NCBI GenBank assembly: GCA_001796315.1 | Contig: MGME01000026.1 | Coordinates: 1-64,000, forward strand | Source: Chlamydiae bacterium RIFCSPLOWO2_12_FULL_49_12 | Lineage (GTDB): Bacteria; Chlamydiota; Chlamydiia; Chlamydiales; Rhabdochlamydiaceae | Direction: 5' to 3' | Length of the DNA stretch: 64,000 nucleotides | Translations under genes and position numbers: made by a program | The notes under the pieces: generated by a model | Databases searched by the model: none | What the model was told of the DNA's origin: nothing | Seen by the model: only the letters and a program-made list of their open reading frames with translations | Part shown: positions 22,686-29,739 of the stretch, piece by piece | Position numbering within the stretch: position 1 is the stretch's first letter | Layout: each line of letters starts with the position of its first letter

Positions 22686-23786
22686 TTAAACTTTTAGGCT
22701 CGCTGTTTCTCTCTTCGCTCTGAGCTGATGGAAAGCATCCAGCACCGCCTCTTCCGAGAGAGTAAAGAGACAGTCGCTCAGCTTGCCGCCGCCGCAGCCG
22801 TCAAGACCGCAGGGGCGGCAAGGAAGCGCCTTCGAGACGACAGCGCTTTGAGGATGCATCCAGGGCCCCCACTCCTCTTCCGAGGAGGGACCGAAGAGGG
22901 CTACGACCGGCGTCTTTAAAGCGCTTGCCATGTGAAGGGGAACCGAATCCACCGTAATCAGAGCGCGGCTCATGGAGATGAGCGCCCCCAGCTCTTTAAG
23001 AGAGGTGGTTCCCGAAAGATTGACCACCTCATCAGGAAACCCTTCGGCAACGGCTCGAACAAAAGAGCTCTCCTTTTCCGATGGCCCGGCTGTAAGGACG
23101 ACGCGCTCGCCTTCCTGCAGGAGCTTCTCAATTAAAGAGCGGTAAAAGGCGGGAGGCGGACATTTAAAGAGCCACCTTGAAACGGGATGGATGAGCAGAT
23201 ACTCTTTTGCTTGAAGGCCCAGCCTTTCAAGCCTCGCTTCCGCCTGACGCAGCGCCTCGTCCGGGATCGTAAAAGAAAGCTCTCTTTCCAAGGGGCCCGG
23301 GAAGATCCCAAGAGCGCGGAGCGCATCGAGCTGCCGCTCCACCATGTGGCGGGGAGAGTGACACACCTTCACCAAGTGCGTGTAGAGCGCCCGTTTTCGT
23401 TTTTTTCCCGGATCCATGCCGACGCGAATGGGGCTTTTCGAAAGAAGAGCGGCCAGAGCTCCGCGATCCCCCTCCGTGAGGTTGATCACAAGATCATAGT
23501 TGCGCTTCCTGAGACGGCGCACCATCTCAACCTCCTTTTTTAGCCGCCGCCAAAAAGAGAGCTCCTTCCACTTGCGGTCATAAAGAAGAAAGGAAGAGAT
23601 GGCGCTGTGGCCCTCCAGCATGGGATGGCTCTCTTTATAAATGTAGGCATCAATTTCGGCGTCGGGAAGCGCTTCCTTGAGGCGCGAAAATAAAGGGGTC
23701 GTCAAAAGCACGTCGCCCAAATGACGCATCTTGATGACAAGAATTCTTTTAACAGACTTAAGATCCGGATAGTTCCCGTAGGTCAT
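22686..23786 (-). CDS. Glycosyltransferase family 9 (LPS heptosyltransferase-like)
   Basis: The 366-residue protein has the ADP-heptose:LPS heptosyltransferase fold: N-terminal V-I-K-M-R-H-L-G-D-V-L-L-T-T-P-L-F (about 16-32), a central V-I-N-L-T-E-G-D-R segment, I-H-P-V-S-R-W-x-F-K-C (close to the WaaQ H-P-x-S-R-W-x-F-K-x-W motif), and C-terminal T-V-D-S-V-P-L-H-M-A-S-A-L-K-T-P-V-V-A-L-F-G-P-S. This fits the RfaQ/WaaQ branch. Pathogenic chlamydiae make a Kdo-only core, so a heptosyltransferase-like enzyme suggests a larger LPS core or another glycan here. It is transcribed alone, between repeat elements and the divergent ndk. Confidence 0.85.
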   Translation of the reverse strand: MTYGNYPDLKSVKRILVIKMRHLGDVLLTTPLFSRLKEALPDAEIDAYIYKESHPMLEGHSAISSFLLYDRKWKELSFWRRLKKEVEMVRRLRKRNYDLVINLTEGDRGALAALLSKSPIRVGMDPGKKRKRALYTHLVKVCHSPRHMVERQLDALRALGIFPGPLERELSFTIPDEALRQAEARLERLGLQAKEYLLIHPVSRWLFKCPPPAFYRSLIEKLLQEGERVVLTAGPSEKESSFVRAVAEGFPDEVVNLSGTTSLKELGALISMSRALITVDSVPLHMASALKTPVVALFGPSSEEEWGPWMHPQSAVVSKALPCRPCGLDGCGGGKLSDCLFTLSEEAVLDAFHQLRAKRETASLKV

Positions 23787-23801
23787 CTTTGAAAAAGAGG
23801 C

Positions 23802-23830
23802 TTAAGAATAATTAGCCTCCTCACTATACT
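23802..23830 (+). promoter_or_regulatory. Candidate promoter for ndk
   Basis: TTAAGA (23802-23807), 17 bases and TATACT (23825-23830) precede the ndk ATG by 30 bases. An AAAGAGAGA sequence serves as a weak ribosome binding site. Confidence 0.45.
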
Positions 23831-23860
23831 CTAAGCCGCTCAAGAACAAAAGAGAGAATT

Positions 23861-24286
23861 ATGGCAAGAGAACAGACCCTATCCATCCTTAAACCCGATT
23901 CCGTCAAAGACAACCAGATCGGCCCCATCATCGCGCAGCTAGAAAAGGGCGGGCTGAAAATCGTCGGCGCCAAGATGGTCTCTTTATCCAAAGAGCAGGC
24001 CCAGGCTTTTTATGCCGTGCACATGCACCGCCCCTTCTTTGAAGAGCTTGTCTCCTACATGTCTTCCGGCCCCGTCCTCGTCATGATCCTGGAAGGAGAA
24101 CACGCCATTGCCAAAAATCGAGAGCTCATGGGAGCCACCAACCCCAAAGAAGCGGCCTCCGGAACGATCCGCGCGCGCTTTGGAAAATCCATCGACAAGA
24201 ATGCCGTCCATGGCTCCGACTCTCCCGAGACCGCTAAAGGAGAAATCGCCTTCTTCTTTAAAACAGGAGAGATCTTTTCCCGCTAA
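23861..24286 (+). CDS. ndk: Nucleoside diphosphate kinase
   Basis: The 141-residue enzyme exchanges the gamma phosphate between nucleoside tri- and diphosphates. The family signature N-A-V-H-G-S-D-S is at residues 114-121 with phospho-histidine H117. The N-terminal [10 protein letters not shown] and the M-G-A-T-N-P-K-E-A nucleotide-binding segment are present. Length and all motifs are normal. A promoter lies upstream; the deaminase-like gene starts 28 bases after the stop and may be read from the same transcript. Confidence 0.98.
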   Translation: MAREQTLSILKPDSVKDNQIGPIIAQLEKGGLKIVGAKMVSLSKEQAQAFYAVHMHRPFFEELVSYMSSGPVLVMILEGEHAIAKNRELMGATNPKEAASGTIRARFGKSIDKNAVHGSDSPETAKGEIAFFFKTGEIFSR

Positions 24287-24314
24287 TTGTACAAAGTTCA
24301 AATGAAGGTTTTTT

Positions 24315-25532
24315 ATGGCTGCTGCGTCAGCAATATCTAATAAAGAATATTTGATTCCCCTTTCTATCTCTCGAAGAGGGTGTCCGTGCGCTTTGACGCC
24401 AACCTATCGCATCTCTACAACAACGGAGCAAAAACGAACGGAGTTAGTGCATCAATTCACGACAATGCGCCTTGTTCATCAAGCGAAAGACGGCGAAATA
24501 AAAAACTCTCTTGATTTAGATCGAATTCATCATGAATTAGAGATTGACTCTCTGCTCCTCCAGGGATCGGGCGCTTCTAATATCTTATTATGTAAAATGA
24601 GTTTTGATTGTTTAATTCGCGACTCGTCCGGAAAAGAACAGCGAGATTATCTAACCTTTGATTTGAGGATTCCCGGCACGAATGCGGAAGACGTCTTTAG
24701 TTATGATCTGATTGTAAATGCATATGGCACTCAGGCTAAGCTCTATGAAGCGCTTAAATATTTCTACTCTTTAGGGCGTTCCATCGATAATTTAAAAGAG
24801 TATAAGCATGGACACTCTCCGGAATATGATGCATCGACTTCCAAACACGATCAATATATTCGACATACGGAACAATTACTGGTAGCTTATCTTGCCTTGC
24901 CACAAGCAGCGAAGATGCTAAGCAATCGTTTGAGGATTGAAATTCGAGGAAAATATCCCTATGCGTCCGCTGTTAAAGTTTACAATGTCGGACTTCATAT
25001 GCATTCCACCAAGACCTGTTGTGCACCTTGTGAATATTCCCTACTTGGTTTAATGAACAAATTCAAGGGAAGTCTAGTACCCGATCTTAAAAATTTTCAA
25101 GATCGGATACTAGGCTTAATTCCCAATTTGATGAGATCACTCTCCGTTCCAAACGACACCCTCTCTTTTACAAGCCCGAAACACTCTCTATTCCGCATGG
25201 TAGTGACGGTGACTGCAAGTGAGCAAGACGCCCATCATAGAAAAAAACCTGATCTGATGATTAAAGCGTTAGATCCTAATGGGCCGCTGCCCTTTTATGC
25301 TGTCGAAGTGAAAAAACCAAGCGCATCAAAGAGAATCTTTACCTCTATTTTAGCTGGCAAGTACGATCGCAGACTCTTACCTTCCGCCTCAACTCTAAAT
25401 GATAAAACTGTTAGCATTAGCGGCTCAAGAGCGACACCCGGCAGTCAAGGCACGATAACTAAAGTCAGTGAAGTTAGAAAAGAAGAAATGAGGGAATTCG
25501 AAAGGCAGATGTCCTGTCTAAAAATTTCGTAA
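24315..25532 (+). CDS. Deaminase-fold toxin/effector-like protein
   Basis: The 405-residue protein has no signal peptide. Its middle carries what looks like a zinc-dependent nucleic-acid deaminase site: R-H-T-E-Q (H184, E186), then about 50 residues later S-T-K-T-C-C-A-P-C-E-Y-S-L-L (C236, C239). H-x-E plus C-x-x-C with a preceding strand (V-K-V-Y-N-V-G) fits the bacterial toxin deaminase superfamily, and the S-K/T-x-x-C-x-x-C-E form recalls the OTT_1508-like branch known from Orientia and fungi. Flanking regions are unassigned. The DNA is visibly more AT-rich than the neighbours. It follows ndk and precedes two palindromic elements, so a transferred effector or toxin is plausible; no immunity gene is recognised. 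Confidence 0.5.
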   Translation: MAAASAISNKEYLIPLSISRRGCPCALTPTYRISTTTEQKRTELVHQFTTMRLVHQAKDGEIKNSLDLDRIHHELEIDSLLLQGSGASNILLCKMSFDCLIRDSSGKEQRDYLTFDLRIPGTNAEDVFSYDLIVNAYGTQAKLYEALKYFYSLGRSIDNLKEYKHGHSPEYDASTSKHDQYIRHTEQLLVAYLALPQAAKMLSNRLRIEIRGKYPYASAVKVYNVGLHMHSTKTCCAPCEYSLLGLMNKFKGSLVPDLKNFQDRILGLIPNLMRSLSVPNDTLSFTSPKHSLFRMVVTVTASEQDAHHRKKPDLMIKALDPNGPLPFYAVEVKKPSASKRIFTSILAGKYDRRLLPSASTLNDKTVSISGSRATPGSQGTITKVSEVRKEEMREFERQMSCLKIS

Positions 25533-25775
25533 CTATTCACCACTTCCCCCCTTTTTTAAGAGGGGATCGGGCACGCAGTGTGCAGCGATTTTTAATGTAT
25601 GCCGCCGCCTCCGTCTTATAGAAGAAATACGTTATACAAAGGGGCGTGATTTACTTATGCGCATAGTTGCCATGTTAACGAAAATGGCTCAAGGCACTTC
25701 TTTCGTGCCCGCGCCCGTGCCCGTGTGCGTGCCCGATCCCCTTCTTTCTTAAAAAAGGGGAGTGGTGAACAGTTA
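25530..25775. repeat. MITE-like element with about 50-bp terminal inverted repeats
   Basis: The left end (25530-25578, TAACTATTCACCACTTCCCC...ATCGGGCACGC) is matched by an inverted right end (25722-25775, ...GCCCGATCCCC...GGAGTGGTGAACAGTTA). About 145 bases lie between and code for nothing recognisable. The element begins inside the stop codon of the deaminase-like gene. No transposase is nearby, so it would be a non-autonomous element. Confidence 0.65.
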
Positions 25776-25808
25776 CAAAAAGAGCTTCACAAGAACCGCT
25801 TTTCCTTT

Positions 25809-25973
25809 TATACACAAGTTGACTCAAGAATCGGTTTTAGGCCAGCGCGAAAGCTCTCGCGGTTGACCTATCGTAAGTGGGTCAATATTAAATTAATATG
25901 AACCCACTTACGATAGGTCAACCCCGAGGCTTTGGCGCGGCCTAAAACCGATTCTTGAATCAACTTGTGTATA
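25809..25973. repeat. Family B palindromic element, variant copy (165 bp)
   Basis: The whole 165 bases fold on themselves: TATACACAAGTTGA...TCAAGAATCGGTTTTAGGCC pairs with GGCCTAAAACCGATTCTTGA...CAACTTGTGTATA, and the centre GACCTATCGTAAGTGGGT pairs with ACCCACTTACGATAGGTC. The length equals the copies at 47445 and 63029. The core segments at offsets 33-58 and 112-134 resemble theirs in the same register, while the arms are different. Confidence 0.75.
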
Positions 25974-26015
25974 GGGTGGAAAGAGAAAGAGATCTTACTC
26001 CAAGGAGGATGTGTT

Positions 26016-26300
26016 ATGGCTAAAGAGTGGAATAAAGAGCAAAAGGCGAAAATCTTTGCACGGGCATGGAAAGATGAGACCTACAGAAGAAAATTGCTCA
26101 CCAATCCCATTGAGGCGCTCAAAGAATTTGGAGTACAAATCCCTACAGGCTGGAATGTGAAGGTCATCGAAGAGCCTGCAAAGACCTTCTATTTTGTCCT
26201 GCCGCCGGCTCCTGCCAATGCCAGAAATCTTACAGAACAAGAGCTCACGAACATCGCCGCAGCCGCCCATAAGGGACACCATGGCATGTATACCAAATGA
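26016..26300 (+). CDS. NHLP-type (nitrile hydratase leader) RiPP precursor-like peptide
   Basis: The 94-residue product matches the nitrile-hydratase-like leader peptide pattern: F-A-R-A-W-K-D-E-T-Y-R-R-K-L-L-T-N-P (residues 14-31), A-L-K-E-F-G-V-Q-I-P (34-43), V-K-V-I-E-E (48-53), F-Y-F-V-L-P-P-A-P (58-66), then N-L-T-E-Q-E-L-T-N-I-A-A-A-A (71-84). The last ten residues, K-G-H-H-G-M-Y-T-K preceded by H, would be the core. The usual G-G cleavage site is replaced by alanines, and the tail has no Cys or Ser. AAGGAGG before the ATG at 26016 fixes the start and predicts strong translation. No modifying enzyme or peptidase/ABC exporter is in the window, so it may be an orphan or repurposed peptide. 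Confidence 0.7.
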   Translation: MAKEWNKEQKAKIFARAWKDETYRRKLLTNPIEALKEFGVQIPTGWNVKVIEEPAKTFYFVLPPAPANARNLTEQELTNIAAAAHKGHHGMYTK

Positions 26301-26406
26301 ACTGGAAAAATTAGCGGCGGCAGCAGGAACCATTCAGCACTTCTCTGATGCTTGCTTAAGAGTGATCAACAAAAAAAACTCCGCTTGGCTTATCCGGAGT
26401 CGATGA
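26281..26406 (+). CDS. Possible short overlapping gene after the NHLP peptide
   Basis: A 41-codon frame begins 20 bases before the NHLP stop, in another frame. Its start M-A-C-I-P-N-E-L-E-K-L-A-A-A-A-G-T echoes the end of the NHLP leader (E-L-T-N-I-A-A-A-A). It has no ribosome binding site of its own and runs 17 bases into the 3' end of dtd on the other strand. It could be a translationally coupled peptide, a decayed second precursor, or chance. Confidence 0.2.
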   Translation: MACIPNELEKLAAAAGTIQHFSDACLRVINKKNSAWLIRSR

Positions 26407-26830
26407 GGAGAGTGACGGGGCCGTCGTTAATGAGGTGGACCTGCATGAGGGCGCCGAAGCGGCCCGTCTGGACGGAAGGGATCTTTTCTTTGACTTCAGA
26501 GACAAACTTTTCATAGAAAGGCCGGGCGATCTCAAGGGGAGCGGCGGCAAAGAAGTCGGGACGGCGCCCTGAGCTGCAGTTGGCATAAAGGGTGAACTGG
26601 GAGATGATAAGCACTCCCCCGTCACTCTCTTCTACAGAGAGATTCATCTTGCCGCTTTCGTCATTAAAGATCCTTAAAGTACAGAGTTTGTGGGCGAGGT
26701 AGCGCGTCTTTTCTATCTTGTCGTCTTTGTGGATGCCGAGAAAGACAAGCAGGCCTTTATCGATGGAGCCGACAACTTGGGCATCGACGGTGACGGAGGC
26801 TTGGCTCACGCGCTGGACGAGAAGTCTCAT
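26390..26830 (-). CDS. dtd: D-aminoacyl-tRNA deacylase
   Basis: The 146-residue DTD removes D-amino acids (and glycine from tRNA-Ala) from mischarged tRNA. The two signature motifs are present: S-Q-F-T-L-Y-A (about residues 77-83) with the G-R-R-P-D-F segment after it, and N-D-G-P-V-T (135-140), where many bacteria have N-x-G-P-V-T. Length is normal. The ATG overlaps the pckG stop by 4 bases, so it is the last gene of the operon SNF2-mreB-pckG-dtd. Confidence 0.95.
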   Translation of the reverse strand: MRLLVQRVSQASVTVDAQVVGSIDKGLLVFLGIHKDDKIEKTRYLAHKLCTLRIFNDESGKMNLSVEESDGGVLIISQFTLYANCSSGRRPDFFAAAPLEIARPFYEKFVSEVKEKIPSVQTGRFGALMQVHLINDGPVTLLIDSG

Positions 26831-28629
26831 GCGAGGCGCTCTCTTAAGGCGGCAAGCTCTTCTTTAAGCGCCTTGGGGAAGCGCTCTTCAAAGCGCTTGA
26901 AATACTCTTCGAGCTCATCAACTTCCCGTAGCCACTCCTCTTTATTGACGGCAAAAAGTTCGGAAAGTTTTTCTTTGGAAATGTCAAGTGAAGTCAAGTC
27001 CAGCGCCTCTTCCCCAGGCACATATCCGACGGGAGTCTTGAGAGCGTTTTCGTAGCCCTCGCATCTTTGAACAACCCACTTTAAAAGACGGATATTGTCT
27101 CCGTACCCGGGCCAGAGAAAGCTGCCGTCGGAAGCTCTTCTAAACCAATTGACGGAGAAGATCTTGGGGAGCTTATCGGGATCGCCGGCCGCTCCGATCT
27201 TTATCCAATGAGCAAAGTAATCTCCCATGTTGTAACCGCAAAAGGGAAGCATGGCAAAAGGATCGTGGCGCAACACTCCGACCTCTCCCTTTGCGGCAGC
27301 AGTGCGCTCGGAGGAGAGAGCGGCGCCGAAAAGGACGCCGTGGTTCCAACTCAAGGACTGGACGACGAGCGGAAGAGTAGCAGGGCGGCGCCCTCCAAAG
27401 AGAATGGCGGAGAGAGGAACCCCCTCGGGGCTATCCCAGAGGGGATCGACGATGGGGCATTGGGAGAGAGGAGCGGTGAAGCGGGCGTTGGGATGGGCGG
27501 CCGGAGTGCCGAGCGAAGGGGTCCAGGCTCTTCCCTTCCAGTCGGTGAGTGCAGGAGGAGGAGCGCTCATCCCTTCCCACCAGACGTCGCCGTCGGGAGT
27601 CAGAGCGGTATTGGTGAAAAGAGTCTTTTTGGCAAGAGTGAGCATGGCGTTGGGATTAGAGGCAACAGAGGTTCCGGGCGCAACGCCAAAGAGGCCTGCT
27701 TCTGGATTGATGGCATAGAGCCGTCCGTCCTCCTTGAACTTCATCCAGGCGATGTCATCTCCGATACACTCTGCCTTCCAGCCGGGAAGGACGGAATGGA
27801 TCAGGGCGAGATTGGTCTTTCCGCACATGCTGGGAAAGGCGCCGGCAATGTAGTGTTTCTTACCCTCGGGACCGGTCAGGCCTACGATGAGCATGTGCTC
27901 GGCAAGCCATCCTCCATCTCGCGCCATCACAGAGGCGATGCGCAAAGAGAGGCACTTTTTGCCAAGTAGAGCGTTGCCGCCATACCCGCTCCCAAACGAC
28001 CAGATGCTCCTCTCTTCAGGAAAGTGGGCGATCACCTTTTGATCCTTGCGGCAGGGCCAGGATGCATCTTCCTCTCCCTCTTCCAAGGGCACTCCGACAC
28101 TGTGGAGGCACGGGATAAAGAAGGCGTCGCCAAGCTCCTCAAGAACGCAAGCGCCGACGCGCGTCATGATACGCATGTTCACGACGACATAAGGAGAGTC
28201 TGTCACCTGCACGCCAAAAAGAGAGAGCTCAGAGCCCCCAAGCGGTCCCATGCAAAAGGGAATGACGTAAAGAGTTCGTCCTTTCATGCAGCCGGAAAAG
28301 AGGCGCATAAGCTCTCTTTTCATCTCTAAGGGATCGCGCCAGTTGTTCGTGGGGCCCGCGTCCTCTTTTTTTTTAGAGCAGATAAAGGTAGCTTCCTCCA
28401 CGCGGGCGACGTCATTGGGATCCGAGCGACAGAGATAGCTGCCGGGTCTCTTTTCGGGATTTAAGGGGATCAGGGTTTTTCTTTCAACCAAGAGGGTTAA
28501 AAGGGCGCAATTCTCTTCTTCCGAGCCATCGCAGAGGTGGATCGTACGCGGCTTGCAGAGGTCGATGACCTCTGAGATGAAATGCTTGAGCCGGGCGTTT
28601 TTCGTCCAGGCAGCAAGTTCTTGCTTCAT
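26827..28629 (-). CDS. pckG: Phosphoenolpyruvate carboxykinase (GTP)
   Basis: The 600-residue GTP-dependent enzyme converts oxaloacetate to phosphoenolpyruvate for gluconeogenesis. The kinase-1a P-loop is [15 protein letters not shown] with the reactive cysteine C269 and K271. Other motifs are the substrate R in [23 protein letters not shown] (213-225) and the F-G-G-R-R-P segment. Length is typical. It lies 8 bases downstream of mreB, as pckA (CT710) follows mreB (CT709) in C. trachomatis. Confidence 0.97.
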   Translation of the reverse strand: MKQELAAWTKNARLKHFISEVIDLCKPRTIHLCDGSEEENCALLTLLVERKTLIPLNPEKRPGSYLCRSDPNDVARVEEATFICSKKKEDAGPTNNWRDPLEMKRELMRLFSGCMKGRTLYVIPFCMGPLGGSELSLFGVQVTDSPYVVVNMRIMTRVGACVLEELGDAFFIPCLHSVGVPLEEGEEDASWPCRKDQKVIAHFPEERSIWSFGSGYGGNALLGKKCLSLRIASVMARDGGWLAEHMLIVGLTGPEGKKHYIAGAFPSMCGKTNLALIHSVLPGWKAECIGDDIAWMKFKEDGRLYAINPEAGLFGVAPGTSVASNPNAMLTLAKKTLFTNTALTPDGDVWWEGMSAPPPALTDWKGRAWTPSLGTPAAHPNARFTAPLSQCPIVDPLWDSPEGVPLSAILFGGRRPATLPLVVQSLSWNHGVLFGAALSSERTAAAKGEVGVLRHDPFAMLPFCGYNMGDYFAHWIKIGAAGDPDKLPKIFSVNWFRRASDGSFLWPGYGDNIRLLKWVVQRCEGYENALKTPVGYVPGEEALDLTSLDISKEKLSELFAVNKEEWLREVDELEEYFKRFEERFPKALKEELAALRERLA

Positions 28630-28637
28630 CGATTCTT

Positions 28638-29735
28638 TTAGATTACTCTTTCTTTGCTTTTTTTGAACTGATCGAGGTACTCAAGCGCGCGTCCCGTCCC
28701 TAAACAGACGGCAAGCAAGGGATTGGGTGCGACGATAACGGGAAGGCCCGTCTCTTTGATAAGGGCCTTGTCGAGTCCTTTGATCAGAGCGCCTCCCCCC
28801 ACCAAAACCATGCCTCTTTCAACAAGGTCGGCGGCAAGTTCAGGAGGACATTTCTCTAAAGTGAGCTTGACGCTTTCGATGATCTGGAGGATAGGCTCAG
28901 CCATGCACTCGCGGATCTCTACCGAATTGATGCGTTTGGTTAAGGGAAGGCCTGCAACCTGGTCGCGTCCGCGCACCTCCATTTCGAGTTCGTTGTCTCC
29001 CAAGGGATAGGCCGAGCCGATGGTCATCTTGATCTCTTCCGCAGTGCGGGGCCCGATCATGAGATTATAGGTGCGGCGCATGTAGTTGACGATGCATTCG
29101 TCAAACTCATCCCCTGCGATGCGCAGCGAACGCGATTCGACAACGCCTCCAAGGGAGATGATGGCAATCTCTGTCGTTCCTCCGCCAATATCGATGATCA
29201 TGTTCGCCGACGGCTCGTGAACGGGAAGATCGACGCCAATGGCGGCCGCCATCGGCTCCTCGATCAAAAAGACCTCCTGGGCCCCTGCACGCAGCGCCGA
29301 GTCTTCCACGGCCCGCTTCTCCACTCCGGTAATGCCGGACGGCACGGCGATGAGAACCTTGGGGCGGAAGAGGCTTCTCACAGGCATCACCCGCTTGATG
29401 AGCGCCTTGAGCATCCCTTCCGTGATCTCAAAGTCGGCAATCACTCCATCCTTTAAGGGACGGACGGCATGGATCTTGCGCGGGGTCTTGCCGAGCATGG
29501 CTTTGGCTTTGTGTCCGACGGCAAGCACTTCGTTGGTCAGAGAGTCCACAGAAACAACGGAGGGTTCGGCAAGCACGATGCCCTTCCCCTTCATGAAGAC
29601 CAAGGTATTGGCTGTGCCGAGGTCAATGCCAATGTCATTGGAAATCAGTCCGGAGAAACTGCCGAATTTGCCAAGCAGGGATTCAGTCAGACGGGTGAAA
29701 TAATGCTTGGCTCCGCTTTTTTTGTATTTGCTCAT
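28638..29735 (-). CDS. mreB: Rod-shape determining protein MreB
   Basis: The 365-residue bacterial actin has the phosphate 1 loop [11 protein letters not shown], the phosphate 2 loop [11 protein letters not shown] and the adenosine motif [12 protein letters not shown]. In chlamydiae, which lack FtsZ, MreB organises division-plane peptidoglycan synthesis. The N-terminus carries about 25 extra residues before the actin fold ([16 protein letters not shown]). It starts 4 bases after the SNF2 gene ends, in one operon with pckG and dtd. Confidence 0.97.
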   Translation of the reverse strand: MSKYKKSGAKHYFTRLTESLLGKFGSFSGLISNDIGIDLGTANTLVFMKGKGIVLAEPSVVSVDSLTNEVLAVGHKAKAMLGKTPRKIHAVRPLKDGVIADFEITEGMLKALIKRVMPVRSLFRPKVLIAVPSGITGVEKRAVEDSALRAGAQEVFLIEEPMAAAIGVDLPVHEPSANMIIDIGGGTTEIAIISLGGVVESRSLRIAGDEFDECIVNYMRRTYNLMIGPRTAEEIKMTIGSAYPLGDNELEMEVRGRDQVAGLPLTKRINSVEIRECMAEPILQIIESVKLTLEKCPPELAADLVERGMVLVGGGALIKGLDKALIKETGLPVIVAPNPLLAVCLGTGRALEYLDQFKKSKERVI

Positions 29736-29739
29736 TGTT

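Noticed and set aside
25706-25738. GTGCCCGCGCCCGTGCCCG low-complexity stretch as a separate repeat
   Set aside because: It is the start of the right inverted end of the element at 25530-25775 and has no independent copies.
22434-26406. A prophage or integrative element around the accessory patch
   Set aside because: No integrase, structural or replication gene and no attachment-site duplication at a tRNA was found; only isolated accessory genes and palindromes.
27208-27969. 253-codon frame opposite pckG
   Set aside because: Antisense to a fully conserved pckG; its glycine/arginine-rich sequence is a by-product of GC-rich codon positions.
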